From an uncultured Victivallis sp. (GTDB lineage Bacteria > Verrucomicrobiota > Lentisphaeria > Victivallales > Victivallaceae), in assembly GCF_944391105.1 (NCBI RefSeq), contig NZ_CALXSK010000025.1, positions 1 to 52,105 of the forward strand: a DNA stretch of 52,105 nt. The letters are read 5' to 3'. The notes under the pieces were generated by a model. That model was not told the DNA's origin. It ran no database searches and was given only the letters and a program-made list of their open reading frames with translations. Shown in pieces: positions 42,092 to 51,120 of this stretch; position 1 is the stretch's first letter, and each line of letters begins with the position of its first letter. Position numbers and translations under genes: made by a program.

Positions 42092-42790
42092 TCACGCCTG
42101 CTCCGCTGCAATCCGGTAGCCGACGCCGCGGACGGTCTCGATATGATCGGCCCAGTCGCCGAGCTTTTTGCGCAGATTCACGATGTGCATGTCGATCGCG
42201 CGCGCCGTCACCGGATAATTCTCACCCTTGACCTTCTGGATGATCTGGTTGCGGGTGAATACCCGCCCCGGGGTTCCGGCCAGCAGCGCAAGGGTGTTGA
42301 ATTCGTCCGGCGTCAGGGCGACCGGCTCCGTGTCGATTTTGGCTGAATGAGCCTCGAAATCGATTTCGAGCGCACCAAGCGTCACCGTTCGGCTTTCGAT
42401 CCGGGGGGTGTTGCGGCCGCGAAGCCGGGCGGCGATGCGGGCCGCGAGAACTTTGCTGCTGTACGGTTTGGAGATGTAGTCGTCCGCACCCATCTCCAGT
42501 CCGAGCACGATGTCGTTCTCCTCGCCCTTCGCCGTCAGCATGATGATCGGTATGGAGGAGAGCCCGGGCGTGTTCTTCAAACAGCGGCAGACGGTCAACC
42601 CGTCGATCTCCGGCAGCATGACGTCCAGCAGGATCAGGTCGGGAACGATCTTCGCCGCGAGTGCAAGTCCCTCTTTCCCGTCCATCGCGCAGAACACCTG
42701 CTGGTATCCGTTCATGTTGAGGTTCATCTTCGTCATGTCGCAGATGGAGGGATCATCCTCGATCATCAGGATTTTCGGATTTGCACTCAA
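42092..42790 (-). CDS. OmpR/PhoB-family response regulator
   Basis: 232 residues. Receiver domain with acidic pair near 11-13 (MIEDDPS), phospho-acceptor D56 in LILLDVMLP, switch Thr in IIMLTAKGEE and Lys in DDYISKPYS. The C-terminal winged helix matches PhoB: LTPDEFNTLALLAGTPGRVF, then ARAIDMHIVNLRKKLGD and the closing IETVRGVGYRI. Translation starts at TTG 42790, supported by AGGAG 6 nt upstream. Its own promoter is at 42815-42843. It is the likely reader of the direct repeats at the efflux promoter. Confidence 0.93.
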   Translation of the reverse strand: MSANPKILMIEDDPSICDMTKMNLNMNGYQQVFCAMDGKEGLALAAKIVPDLILLDVMLPEIDGLTVCRCLKNTPGLSSIPIIMLTAKGEENDIVLGLEMGADDYISKPYSSKVLAARIAARLRGRNTPRIESRTVTLGALEIDFEAHSAKIDTEPVALTPDEFNTLALLAGTPGRVFTRNQIIQKVKGENYPVTARAIDMHIVNLRKKLGDWADHIETVRGVGYRIAAEQA

Positions 42791-42814
42791 ACTGTTCTCC
42801 TCTCTTTTTTTTAC

Positions 42815-42843
42815 AAGATAGTTGTCCGGAACGATTTTGTCAA
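42815..42843 (-). promoter_or_regulatory. Promoter of the two-component system
   Basis: On the minus strand TTGACA (42843-42838), a 17-bp spacer and TATCTT (42820-42815), 25 bp upstream of the TTG start of the response regulator. The -35 box lies just beyond the SGNH gene's stop codon. Confidence 0.65.
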
Positions 42844-42853
42844 GTCTTCCGGC

Positions 42854-43915
42854 TCAGAAGCTGCCTTCCGCCGGATCGAACAGTGCGACCAGTACGCTCG
42901 CGTAGATCCGGTGGCCGTAGTCGTTCGGATGGTTGACGCCGTTGCCGGTGAGGTCGTAGAAGCTCTTCCGTTCCAGAATCCTGCTCCACACCTTGTGCAC
43001 ATCGGCCAGAGCCGTGTCGCCGGGAGAGCCCGCGACGAATTCCCGGAGGGCGGCGGCGTACTCCGCATCCGGCCCCGGCGGAGTCAGCCGCCATTGCGGA
43101 TTCCCGCTCATCGAGGCGACGAAGAGATACTCCGTATTGGGCGATGTGCGGCGGCAGCGTTCGCGGATCTCCGCCATGATCCGGATGAATTCCGTTGCGG
43201 AGAGGTGCGCGAAATCGTTCATCCCGTAGGCGACGATGAGCAGATCAGGCCGGTCTCCGAGCCAGGAGTCCGCGATGTCGGCCGCCTGGCGACAGCCGGT
43301 TCCGCCGATGGCGCGGTTGCGAAGTTCGACCGTCGTCCCGAACCGTTCGGCAAGCTCCCTGCGGACGAGTTCCGGATAGGGGGGCTCAAAAGGGGGAGAC
43401 CCGACGAAGGCGGTCGCATTGTATCCTTCGCTTATGCTGTCGCCGATGACGGTGATGTTCAGCCGTTCGCGGCGGGCGAGCCGGGCGCGGCAGCGGGGCA
43501 GCCGGTCTCTCTGCGGGGCGAGTTCTGAGCGGAAGTCGATTTCGTCGCTGCGGTAGTCGACTTCGATCTGGTGGCGGGCGAAGAAATTCCTCCGGTCGAA
43601 GAGGAGGTTGCGCCCGTCGATTCCGCCTTCGATCGCATTGGCGTCCGGCGCGGGGTAAAAACGTGCTTCCGGCTCTGCCGGATGGAGTTCCCGCTCTGTG
43701 AGGTGCGGAATCCGGGAGCCGGGTTCCAACTTCAGCGTCCGGCCGTCGGGAGAGAGCGAACAGTCGCATCCAGACTGATATTCGGTCCCGAGAGCGGGGC
43801 ATGCGATCCGGAGCAGTTCCGAGGCGGGGAACAGCAATCGGACGGAGTCCGTTCCGGCGAACATACAGCTTTCCCGGCGGACGACGCCGGTTTTACGATT
43901 CCAGAGAAGAGACAT
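42854..43915 (-). CDS. SGNH/GDSL hydrolase with N-terminal beta domain (carbohydrate esterase-like)
   Basis: 353 residues, no signal peptide. The first ~150 residues look like the beta-sandwich often placed before SGNH esterases of CE2/CE3-like type. Then the SGNH blocks: VIGDSISEGYN with nucleophile S160, RNRAIGGTGCRQ (block II Gly), IVAYGMNDFAH (block III Asn) and GNGVNHPNDYGH (block V His). These enzymes typically remove acetyl groups from polysaccharides. It lies 9 bp after the alpha/beta hydrolase gene, with GAGG upstream of its ATG, so the two form an operon of likely deacylases. Confidence 0.88.
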   Translation of the reverse strand: MSLLWNRKTGVVRRESCMFAGTDSVRLLFPASELLRIACPALGTEYQSGCDCSLSPDGRTLKLEPGSRIPHLTERELHPAEPEARFYPAPDANAIEGGIDGRNLLFDRRNFFARHQIEVDYRSDEIDFRSELAPQRDRLPRCRARLARRERLNITVIGDSISEGYNATAFVGSPPFEPPYPELVRRELAERFGTTVELRNRAIGGTGCRQAADIADSWLGDRPDLLIVAYGMNDFAHLSATEFIRIMAEIRERCRRTSPNTEYLFVASMSGNPQWRLTPPGPDAEYAAALREFVAGSPGDTALADVHKVWSRILERKSFYDLTGNGVNHPNDYGHRIYASVLVALFDPAEGSF

Positions 43916-43924
43916 GGCAAAACC

Positions 43925-45094
43925 TCATGTTTGCATCGGGTTCCGGTGGTGAATTTCAAGGAGTTCGGAGCTCCACAGCGCGCCGTTTGCGTCGCGGCAC
44001 TGAAAAAAGACAGCCGTAGTGAGCTGCGGGAGTTCCGCGGAGATTTCGTCGCCGTCGGCTTTCGCCGGCAGAGTGTGCCAGCGGCGATCCTGCCACGCTC
44101 CGGCGGCCCGGGTGAAGCAGAGTTCCACGGAGCGAATTCCCCGGCCCGCGCGATCGAATCGGACGTGCAGGTTCTCTCCGTCGCGGCTCACCGGCCCGAA
44201 TGACGGCAAACGTTTGCCTTCGACCGTGGAGCGTGCAAAGTCGAAAATGGTCTTTGAACTCCAGCAGCGGGTGTGGTCGTGCGGATAGTCGATCCGCAGG
44301 GAACGACAGACCGTTCCCCGCGATGCCGCACTCGAACGCTGCCAGGCCGGGAGCGGAAAGGCCGAGTCCTCGGCGCCGGTGAGCCACAGGAACGGCATCG
44401 CCGCGGCGGAGAGGTGTCGGCCCGGATCCCAGAGTTGAAACCACCTGTCGCGTTGTCTGTCGCTCTCGCCAGTGCCGACGAGCCTGGATTCGGGGAGATT
44501 GAAAAATCCGCACCCGTAGACGGGAATTGTAAACCGGAAACGTTCCTCAAGCCCGGCGGCGTTGCAGCCGATCACCGCTCCCCAGGAGATGCCGGTGAGA
44601 CCGATGTTTCCTGCGTCAACCTCCGGAAACGACGCGAGCAGCGTGCGGGCGAGGAGTGCCGAAGCGACCGCATGAAACATCCACTGTTCCGCGGGAGGCT
44701 GCTCCGAGTCGGCCAGATTGCCCCAGCCCGCCGGTCCCGAGTGCGCATGGCGAGGCCACTGCGGGCGACAGTAGGGATTTTCATTCCAGGCGGGGACGCC
44801 GCCGCAGGTGTCCATGCTTATGGCGGCGAATCCGTGCGAATTCCAGAGCCGGACCCAGTCGGGAAGGGCGGTCGCTCCGCCGCCGTGGATGAGCACCACG
44901 CCCGGAACCGGATGTTCCGGCGAGGCGTTTTCCGGCCGTCCATACCAGGCGAAGATCCGGGTGGCGCGTCCCCCGCAGCAGGGGCCGTCGTAGAAAAACG
45001 CTTCAACCCCTTCGGCTTCAAAGCCGGGGGCGGGATGGCGCTTCGGAAGCCGGTGAAAAAGTGTCACGTCGCCAAAGGCGGTGGCGGTCGTCAT
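43925..45094 (-). CDS. Alpha/beta hydrolase, acetylxylan esterase/cephalosporin deacetylase-like
   Basis: 389 residues from the ATG at 45094 (GGAG 7 nt upstream). LIHGGGATALPDWVRLWNSHG forms the oxyanion-hole strand, GLTGISWGAVIGCNAAG the nucleophile elbow G-x-S-x-G with S170, WLTGAEDSAFPLP the acid Asp region, and DYPHDHTRCW carries the catalytic His. A C-terminal beta extension follows. The type resembles the CE7/acetyl xylan esterase-like and AXE1-domain hydrolases. It lacks a signal peptide. Divergent from the second regulator module, with which it may be co-regulated. Confidence 0.85.
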   Translation of the reverse strand: MTTATAFGDVTLFHRLPKRHPAPGFEAEGVEAFFYDGPCCGGRATRIFAWYGRPENASPEHPVPGVVLIHGGGATALPDWVRLWNSHGFAAISMDTCGGVPAWNENPYCRPQWPRHAHSGPAGWGNLADSEQPPAEQWMFHAVASALLARTLLASFPEVDAGNIGLTGISWGAVIGCNAAGLEERFRFTIPVYGCGFFNLPESRLVGTGESDRQRDRWFQLWDPGRHLSAAAMPFLWLTGAEDSAFPLPAWQRSSAASRGTVCRSLRIDYPHDHTRCWSSKTIFDFARSTVEGKRLPSFGPVSRDGENLHVRFDRAGRGIRSVELCFTRAAGAWQDRRWHTLPAKADGDEISAELPQLTTAVFFQCRDANGALWSSELLEIHHRNPMQT

Positions 45095-45131
45095 AATGAA
45101 ACTCCGGGTTGTTTCGGACTGTGTTTGCAAT

Positions 45132-45159
45132 CAATATAACGCGGCAAACCGCATTTGCA
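45132..45159 (-). promoter_or_regulatory. Promoter of the hydrolase-SGNH operon
   Basis: On the minus strand TTGCAA (45159-45154), a 16-bp spacer and TATATT (45137-45132), 38 bp upstream of the ATG. The spacer contains a short palindrome (GCGG-TTTG-CCGC) that could be an operator. Confidence 0.55.
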
Positions 45160-45242
45160 ATCCCGGATTCCGCTTTTTCCGGAGAACTCTCAAATCTTCC
45201 CGTTGAAAATCGAAAAAAACACGATTTTTTTTGAAAGAACTG

Positions 45243-45271
45243 TTGTTTTTCACTGGCGAATGTGGTATAAT
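45243..45271 (+). promoter_or_regulatory. Extended -10 promoter of the second regulator-pseudopilin module
   Basis: TTGTTT (45243-45248), a 17-bp spacer and a perfect TATAAT (45266-45271) with the extended TG two bases ahead (TGGTATAAT). Confidence 0.7.
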
Positions 45272-45275
45272 TAAA

Positions 45276-45296
45276 GTGTATCGAGAATAGACACAC
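45276..45296. promoter_or_regulatory. Operator candidate 1 of the second regulator
   Basis: A near-palindrome with half-sites GTGTATC and (inverted) GTGTCTA, 4 bp downstream of the -10 box and covering the expected start of transcription. Together with the three A before it, it matches the second site in 19 of 24 bases. Confidence 0.6.
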
Positions 45297-45346
45297 CTGA
45301 ATTTTTTCTCCCTCCGCTTTTTCCAGGCGGCAGGGAAGCGGGCAAA

Positions 45347-45367
45347 GTGTATCGTTGATAAACACAT
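45347..45367. promoter_or_regulatory. Operator candidate 2 of the second regulator
   Basis: The same near-palindrome (half-sites GTGTATC and inverted GTGTTTA), 71 bp downstream of the first, close to seven helical turns. It lies between the promoter and the start codon, suiting cooperative binding or a roadblock. Confidence 0.6.
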
Positions 45368-45385
45368 TGAAGAGTGGTTGGCACG

Positions 45386-46456
45386 ATGTTGGTGGAAAAC
45401 AAAGGCGATGAATTGTTCCGGCTGTTGCGCCTGCGAATTTCGGCGATGCCGGACGGGGCGGAGTTTCCGTCGGTTCGCCGGCTTATGGAAGAGTACGGAG
45501 TCAGTCAGGCGACGGTGACCGCGGGGGTGCGCAAACTGCGTGAACTCGGGTTGATTGAATCGTTCGTCGGGCGGGGGACATTTGTGCGCCGTCCTGCGGC
45601 GGAAACCCCGCCGAAAGTTCTGCTGCTGGCGAATGACTGGCCGAGCCGCGGGATTGCCGAGATGATCGAACTTCTGAGGAAGGAGTCGCTGCTTCGCGGA
45701 ATGTGTTTTGAGTTGCGCCGTTTCAATTTCAAGGAGAACATCTGCGCGAAACTGGATGGATTCGAGGCGGATGCGATTGTGATCGACGGCCTGCCCAACG
45801 ACTTTCTCTCCCTTGAGCAGATTACGAGGATTCATCGCTGCTGTGTGCCGGTGGTCATCAGCCGTTCCATCGTCCGGGTGGAGGAGATCTGCTACGTGTG
45901 CGGCAACAACTCCGAAGCGGGCGCCGTAGCGGCGAACCATCTCTACCAGGCGGGGCATCGGAAACTCGGGGTGCTTTTTTCGGAGCCGCATCTTTTTTCG
46001 GTCAGCGAGCTGGTGAATGGGTTTTCGTTGAGCGCGCGGACCAATCTCTGCCGGGTGGAGCTGTTCGACTGCTGCACCGTTTCCGGGGAAAGTTCCTCGG
46101 AGAATGCCTACCGGTATGTCCTCGAACATTTCCGAGGCGGAGTGCCGGACATCTCGGCTCTGTTTGTGGTCAGCGATGGAAGTGCGGCCGGGGCGCTTCA
46201 GGCTCTCGACGAGCTCGGCATCCGGGTGCCGGAGGATTTGAGCGTGCTCGGATTCGGCAACACCCTCGGGGCGGAGAGCGGGCTGTCCAGTGTTTATACT
46301 CCGCGATCCGAAATGGCCTGCAGGATTTTCGATATCATAGAAGACCGTCTGCGGCACCGGAGGAAACTGCCGGGTCACATCGAGGTTTCTCCCGTTGTCG
46401 CCGAGCGTACATCCGTAAAGAAATTTTCACCCAAACAAGAGGAAATGGCAATATGA
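45386..46456 (+). CDS. GntR-headed, LacI-type sugar-responsive regulator
   Basis: 356 residues. N-terminal GntR winged helix ([20 protein letters not shown], then [19 protein letters not shown]) and a LacI-like ligand-binding domain: [52 protein letters not shown] and the hallmark [17 protein letters not shown] 45386 is preferred; a GTG 12 nt upstream is an alternative. Two operator-like sites lie in its own leader. Its stop overlaps the pseudopilin gene start (ATGA), so the module is one operon. It has the same architecture as the regulator at 29.4 kb but quite different sequence, suggesting a different sugar signal. Confidence 0.9.
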   Translation: MLVENKGDELFRLLRLRISAMPDGAEFPSVRRLMEEYGVSQATVTAGVRKLRELGLIESFVGRGTFVRRPAAETPPKVLLLANDWPSRGIAEMIELLRKESLLRGMCFELRRFNFKENICAKLDGFEADAIVIDGLPNDFLSLEQITRIHRCCVPVVISRSIVRVEEICYVCGNNSEAGAVAANHLYQAGHRKLGVLFSEPHLFSVSELVNGFSLSARTNLCRVELFDCCTVSGESSSENAYRYVLEHFRGGVPDISALFVVSDGSAAGALQALDELGIRVPEDLSVLGFGNTLGAESGLSSVYTPRSEMACRIFDIIEDRLRHRRKLPGHIEVSPVVAERTSVKKFSPKQEEMAI

Positions 46457-47151
46457 AAATGTTCGGAATGACTGGTGGAACAGGTGTGAGGAAATTTACA
46501 TTGATCGAATTGCTGGTGGTAATTGCGATCATCGCGATTCTTGCGTCGATGCTGCTGCCTGCATTGAATCAGGCGCGGGAGCGGGCGCGCGGGACGAGCT
46601 GCATGAACAACCTCAAGCAGATCGGTCTGGCAGAGACCCAGTACGCCGGGGATTTTAACGACCAGATCGCAGTGGGACGCTCCACCGGAGACTTGGCGTG
46701 GCCGCTGAACTGCTGGCAGTACCGGTTGAGAAGCTATATCGGATACGATGGAAAAGTCGGCACGAATGAATACAATTATGCCATCTACGGGCAGCGGCCC
46801 GGATGCGTGATGTTCTGTCCTTCGAATCAGCGTGACATTGTTTCCTACCGGACCAACACGTTCGATTATACGACGACCCGTTCCGACGGCGTCAAACTCG
46901 GTAAGATCAACAGTATGAACAACGGAGCCTATCGGAATGTCGCACTCTCCCGAATCCTGCTGGCGATCGATGCCGGATACAATGAGGCGGCTCTTCCCAG
47001 CAATACCTATTTGTACAATGCCGGAGCGGTGGGAGGAGTGGACAATCTTTCCCCGGTGCGCCACAACAAGCGGGACAATGTGCTTGCAGTTGATATGCAT
47101 GTGACCACGGTCGGCTATAACGAAGTGGAATATTATTTGACCTTGAAATGA
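46453..47151 (+). CDS. Pseudopilin-like protein with prepilin N-methylation signal (module 2)
   Basis: 232 residues, the same length as the module 1 counterpart. A leader of 14 residues ([14 protein letters not shown]) precedes [20 protein letters not shown], again with Glu +5. The shared core continues LPALNQAR, then [19 protein letters not shown], matching the [11 protein letters not shown] region of the other copy. The distal domain is different in sequence and ends with [15 protein letters not shown], an H-x9-D-like motif. AGAGGA precedes the ATG, which overlaps the regulator's stop codon. Translational coupling of a regulator to a pseudopilin suggests a common task. Confidence 0.88.
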   Translation: MKMFGMTGGTGVRKFTLIELLVVIAIIAILASMLLPALNQARERARGTSCMNNLKQIGLAETQYAGDFNDQIAVGRSTGDLAWPLNCWQYRLRSYIGYDGKVGTNEYNYAIYGQRPGCVMFCPSNQRDIVSYRTNTFDYTTTRSDGVKLGKINSMNNGAYRNVALSRILLAIDAGYNEAALPSNTYLYNAGAVGGVDNLSPVRHNKRDNVLAVDMHVTTVGYNEVEYYLTLK

Positions 47152-47170
47152 AGGAAAGGTGGAAACTGTC

Positions 47171-47908
47171 ATGAAGAAAAGCGGAATGATTGCGGCGGCG
47201 CTGATGCTGGGAGTGTTTTCGGCACAGGCGGACTTCACCCAGGGGTTGCTTGCCCGCTGGAGTTTCAACGACAATTCCAGTGAGGAGAAAGCGCTGACCG
47301 ACGATGTCGGCGGGCTGGTTCTCAAACGCAGCTCCATCGGCAGCGATCCGAGTTTCAGCTGCAACGCGGATGGTTCCGTGACTCTCGGCGGCGGCGTGAT
47401 CCTTTTCAGCGACGCGATCAACTCGGCGTCGGAAAAGTTCGCGGGGCTCGCCGAGGGCGGCACGATCTGGTGCCGGATCAAGTATCTGAACGCTCCTGCC
47501 AACGAGCCGTTTTTCAGCTTCGGTCTGGTCAATGCGGTCACCCCCGGCGACTGGGCGCAGCTGGTTCTGACGCCGTTCTTCACATCCAAGGGAATCGGTT
47601 CACGGGCCAAGGGGCCGGAAAAGCTTGAAACCGGCATGGCGTCCGGCCACCTGCCGGTCACGGTCGGAGAATACGCGAATGTCGCGATCACCTTCAACGG
47701 CAAGACGAAGAAAGTGACGCTCTTTGTCGACGGCAAGACTGCGGAGCGCAATTCCCCGATGCCGAAACTCGATGCGTTTCAAAGTCTTATGGTCGGCCGC
47801 CTGAAAGCGAGTTCGGCGCAGAAGATGCAGATCGATGAGATCCGCGTCTATGCGTCCCCGCTCTCCGCGGAGTGGATCGATGAGATTGAACCGTTGGAGT
47901 CGAAATGA
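47171..47908 (+). CDS. Secreted LamG/concanavalin A-like lectin-domain protein
   Basis: 245 residues with a signal peptide (KKSGMIAAALMLGVFSAQA, cleavage near residue 20). The mature protein begins FTQGLLARWSFNDNSSEEKA, the typical opening of LamG/LamG-like jellyroll domains, and ends with KKVTLFVDGKTAERNS, MVGRLKAS and MQIDEIRVYASPLSAEWI, the equally typical closing strands. No catalytic residues seen; it should bind glycans. GGTGG lies 8 nt before the ATG. The stop overlaps the next start (ATGA), so it is made together with the secreted hydrolase. Confidence 0.88.
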   Translation: MKKSGMIAAALMLGVFSAQADFTQGLLARWSFNDNSSEEKALTDDVGGLVLKRSSIGSDPSFSCNADGSVTLGGGVILFSDAINSASEKFAGLAEGGTIWCRIKYLNAPANEPFFSFGLVNAVTPGDWAQLVLTPFFTSKGIGSRAKGPEKLETGMASGHLPVTVGEYANVAITFNGKTKKVTLFVDGKTAERNSPMPKLDAFQSLMVGRLKASSAQKMQIDEIRVYASPLSAEWIDEIEPLESK

Positions 47909-50799
47909 AGCATCTGTGGATTCCTGCTGCGCTTGCGGCGTTATGTGCGTCGGCCGGGGCGGCCGACCGGCTGATTGTGGAGGATTTCTCCGACGTCGGA
48001 ACCTGGCGGACCAACGGCGTCCGGAATGTGACGCCGGGAAAGTGGTTCGGAGCCGACCTCTGCCTCGGTGGAACGCCGGATGCGTCGCGCGATGACGGTT
48101 ATGCGGGCAAACTGCTGTTTCACTTCGCCGATCCGGCGCAGAGGAGCGCGCTCGATTTTGTCCGGGCGAAGGCGGGACAGCCGGAGGTGTTTGCCGACGG
48201 AGTGGAACTCGACGTCGATCCGCGCGGTGTGACGGGACGTTTCTCGTTTACACTCGAAGACGCCGGGGGAAAACAGTTCCGTACCGGGAGTGCGCCATTT
48301 TCCGGGCAGGGGTGGCGTCGCTGCCGCGCCGAGGTCGGGGAGGCCGCGAAGACGCATACCGGCCCCTTTAAACTTGTGAAAGTGCACTTCGAAGCGGAAG
48401 GGATTTCCGGCAGCGGTTACATTCTGGTGGATGACATCGCCATGACCGGGGATGTAAGCCGCCGTCGCCGGATTTCGATCCGCCCTGTTCTCTCTTCGCT
48501 GGCGACCGAGCCGGGAAAACCGGGGAAAACCTCGTATCGCTTCCGGAACGCCTCCGCGGGGAAGGTCGAAGGAACGGTGCGCTGCCGCCTTCTTGACTGG
48601 AAGGACCGGACGGTGATGGACCGGACATTTCCTCTTGCTGTCCCGCCGTTCGGCAGTGCGGTTCTCGACGTGCCGCTTCCGGCGCTTGAGATCGGCTGCT
48701 ACCCGATGATCATCGAATTCACATCCGGCAAAGTCCGCAGCGACTATACGGACTGGATCGCGGCGTTCCACCCGAACAACGGGCGGAAAAATTCACACCC
48801 GATGTGGTTCGGCATCCAGGACACCTCCATCTGGAACTGCGAGGCGGAAAACGCCCTGCATTACGAGTGGATGAAGATGGCCGGGTTCGACATCGAACGG
48901 CTCGGCATCACCGGCAACCGCCTCGACAACGGCGAAGTGACGAATTTCGAAGGGTACGAGAAGATCCTCCGGAGCAATCGCGATGCGGGCATGATCGCCT
49001 GCGTCTCCTATACCGAAGGAGTGCCTGCCTATACGCAGGAGAAGGAGCTGTGGCGCGGGCTGCCCACGAAGCCGGAGGCGTTCCGGGGCCACATGGACAA
49101 GGTGTTCCGCTGTCTGCGGAACTATCCGAATGTCCAGTATTTCGAGTTCTGGAACGAGCCGGACCTCGGATTCCTGATCGGGACGCTTGACGGCTATCTC
49201 GACGCGCTGAAGATCGTGCGCGCCGCCCAGAAGGAGAATGCCCCGGAAATCCGGATCGCGACCGGCGGGGTTACAATCATCCATCCGAAGGAGAAGAAGA
49301 ACTTTTCGCGTGATATGTACTCCCGCGGCAAGGGACTTTACGACGTCGCCTGCTTCCACGCGCACGGAAGCCTCCTGAACTACGTCGAGCGGCAGGAGCT
49401 GCTGGAGAAATGGCTCGCGGAAGCCGGAGTCGATCTGCCGGTCTGCAACACGGAGACGGGCGACCGCAGCGGTTACACGGTCGACACGATCAAGCGTCAC
49501 GCCGTGACGCTCGTCAAGAAGATCGTCTATGCGAAAAGCCGTCATACGGAGTTCTACACCTGGTTCACGCTTCAGGATTACTGGGACATGGATTTCGAAG
49601 CGGACGATTCGTTCGGGCTTGTCACGAGCGACAACCGCCCGAAACCGTCGTTCGTCGCCTACAACGAGCTGATCCGCCGGCTCGGGAACACCGGGCAGGG
49701 CGAACTTCTCTCCGGCACGGGAGCTCTGGAGATCTACCGGTTCAAGGATGAGAAGGGGAATCGGGAGGTTCTTGCGCTCTGGCCGAAGGTGGCGGGGACC
49801 CGCCAGCTCCTTTCGCTGGAGGGTCGCGGCGAAGTTACGGTTGCGGGAATCTTCGGGAAGGAGTCGCGGCTGAATGCGCCGTTTGTGACGATCCCGGTGG
49901 AAGACCCGGTTTATGTGAGTTATCCGCTGGGGGGCTTCCGTCTGGCGGCGGCCGTGGCGGAACAGACGCAGGTGACGGGGGCGCGTGCCGGGAGCGAAGT
50001 GTCGGTGCCGCTGGCACTTCGGAATCCGTTCTCCGTTCCGGCCCGGGTTGTGGTCGAAGGGAATGCCCCGGTCGAACTTGCCGCCGGAGAGAAACGGGTT
50101 CTTTCCATTCCGGTCGCGGTTCCCGCGGATGCGGTGAACGGGATTTTCTCTCTCGACCGGGAGGTGAAACTCAAAGCCGGCAGCGGGAAGCTCTCTTTGA
50201 CGGTGCCGCTGGCGGTGAATGTCGGTTATCCGGTGGCGGCGGGACGGACTGCGGCAGCGCATATCGTGCTTGACACGCTCGACCGGGTCCATGAGCTGAC
50301 GTTCGATCCGGCGATTCCGCGCTGGAAGGGGGCGGCGGATCTCTCCTGTGACCTTGCGATGACGCGGGAAAACGGTGCATTGCGGATCGTCGCCCGTGTG
50401 ACCGACGACCGGCACGTCATGAATTCGAAACCGGAAGAGGGCTGGAGGGATGACAGCATCCAGATCGGCTTCCAGAATCTTGACGGTGCGTTTACGGAGA
50501 TCACGCTTTCCGGGGAGGATGGCGGGGGAGCTGCTTACGCTTCCGTCGTTCCCGCTCCTGCGTCGGCGGAAGAGTGGAAGGTCCCGGTCAGCGTGAAACG
50601 CACCGGAAACGTCACGCTCTATGAGGTTTCGCTGCCGTTGGAGAAACTCGGCATCGCCGACCGTTCCGGCACGCTCTTCCGCTTCTCGTTCCTCGTGAAT
50701 GAGAACGACGGCCAGGGGCGCGTCCGCTGGATTGAATGGATGGGCGGCATCGGCCGTTCGAAGAATCCGGACGAGTTCGGCTGGGGGGTGCTGCTGTAG
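47905..50799 (+). CDS. Secreted clan GH-A glycoside hydrolase with CBM9-like C terminus
   Basis: 964 residues with a signal peptide (KHLWIPAALAALCASAGAA, cleavage near residue 20). An N-terminal beta-sandwich (~20-180, CBM-like) is followed by an Ig-like stretch. The catalytic barrel lies around 290-600: YFEFWNEPDLGF holds acid/base E418 in the W-N-E-P motif, DVACFHAHG the strand-6 His, and VCNTETGDRSGY the nucleophile candidate E517; FYTWFTLQDYWDM marks the last strand. The arrangement is closest to GH39/GH5-type enzymes. The C-terminal ~190 residues (VTDDRHVMNSKPEEGWRDDS, ending WMGGIGRSKNPDEFGWG) look like a CBM9/DOMON module. Last gene of module 2. Confidence 0.88.
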   Translation: MKHLWIPAALAALCASAGAADRLIVEDFSDVGTWRTNGVRNVTPGKWFGADLCLGGTPDASRDDGYAGKLLFHFADPAQRSALDFVRAKAGQPEVFADGVELDVDPRGVTGRFSFTLEDAGGKQFRTGSAPFSGQGWRRCRAEVGEAAKTHTGPFKLVKVHFEAEGISGSGYILVDDIAMTGDVSRRRRISIRPVLSSLATEPGKPGKTSYRFRNASAGKVEGTVRCRLLDWKDRTVMDRTFPLAVPPFGSAVLDVPLPALEIGCYPMIIEFTSGKVRSDYTDWIAAFHPNNGRKNSHPMWFGIQDTSIWNCEAENALHYEWMKMAGFDIERLGITGNRLDNGEVTNFEGYEKILRSNRDAGMIACVSYTEGVPAYTQEKELWRGLPTKPEAFRGHMDKVFRCLRNYPNVQYFEFWNEPDLGFLIGTLDGYLDALKIVRAAQKENAPEIRIATGGVTIIHPKEKKNFSRDMYSRGKGLYDVACFHAHGSLLNYVERQELLEKWLAEAGVDLPVCNTETGDRSGYTVDTIKRHAVTLVKKIVYAKSRHTEFYTWFTLQDYWDMDFEADDSFGLVTSDNRPKPSFVAYNELIRRLGNTGQGELLSGTGALEIYRFKDEKGNREVLALWPKVAGTRQLLSLEGRGEVTVAGIFGKESRLNAPFVTIPVEDPVYVSYPLGGFRLAAAVAEQTQVTGARAGSEVSVPLALRNPFSVPARVVVEGNAPVELAAGEKRVLSIPVAVPADAVNGIFSLDREVKLKAGSGKLSLTVPLAVNVGYPVAAGRTAAAHIVLDTLDRVHELTFDPAIPRWKGAADLSCDLAMTRENGALRIVARVTDDRHVMNSKPEEGWRDDSIQIGFQNLDGAFTEITLSGEDGGGAAYASVVPAPASAEEWKVPVSVKRTGNVTLYEVSLPLEKLGIADRSGTLFRFSFLVNENDGQGRVRWIEWMGGIGRSKNPDEFGWGVLL

Positions 50800-50825
50800 C
50801 TCTCCCTGAACATCCCGGAAAAAAT

Positions 50826-50856
50826 CTCCCGTTCCGGCGCTCATCCGGGGCGGGAG
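50826..50856. terminator. Hairpin downstream of the GH-A hydrolase
   Basis: Twelve-base arms (50826-50837 and 50845-50856) pair with two G-U wobbles around a 7-nt loop, 27 bp past the stop. Six A precede the 5' arm, so the T tract is on the minus strand; on the plus strand it is only a hairpin, possibly protecting the mRNA end. Confidence 0.4.
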
Positions 50857-51007
50857 GTCGGTTTGGAAGGTGAATCTCTTCGCTACGGGGATCGAGGGGT
50901 GGCCGGCGGGGCCGTCAAGTTTCGGGCGATTCAAGTTTCATCGCTGAGACCGGCTCCGGGAAAGCGATTTCCCGCAAACCGTTCGACAGCGGGTTTTTCC
51001 TTGGAAC

Positions 51008-51058
51008 AATAGCACTGAACCTGGGTTGCAAACAGCCCGGTTTGGTGCTATTTTTTTT
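51008..51058 (+). terminator. Strong intrinsic terminator between module 2 and the Sel1 gene
   Basis: Arms 51008-51021 and 51039-51052 pair over 14 bp with two G-U wobbles, and eight T follow (51051-51058). This is the best terminator in the window, 209 bp past the hydrolase stop. The rest of the 321-bp gap up to the Sel1 gene shows nothing else clear apart from the hairpin at 50826. Confidence 0.75.
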
Positions 51059-51120
51059 CCGTCCGACAGGAGAAAAGAGAAAACTTGGAGGTTCTGAAAT
51101 TGATTTGCAACAGGAATGCC

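Noticed and set aside
48793..50934. A 713-codon minus-strand open frame opposite the GH-A hydrolase
   Set aside because: The plus strand has signal peptide, catalytic Glu motifs and a CBM9-like end; the opposite frame has no domain pattern.
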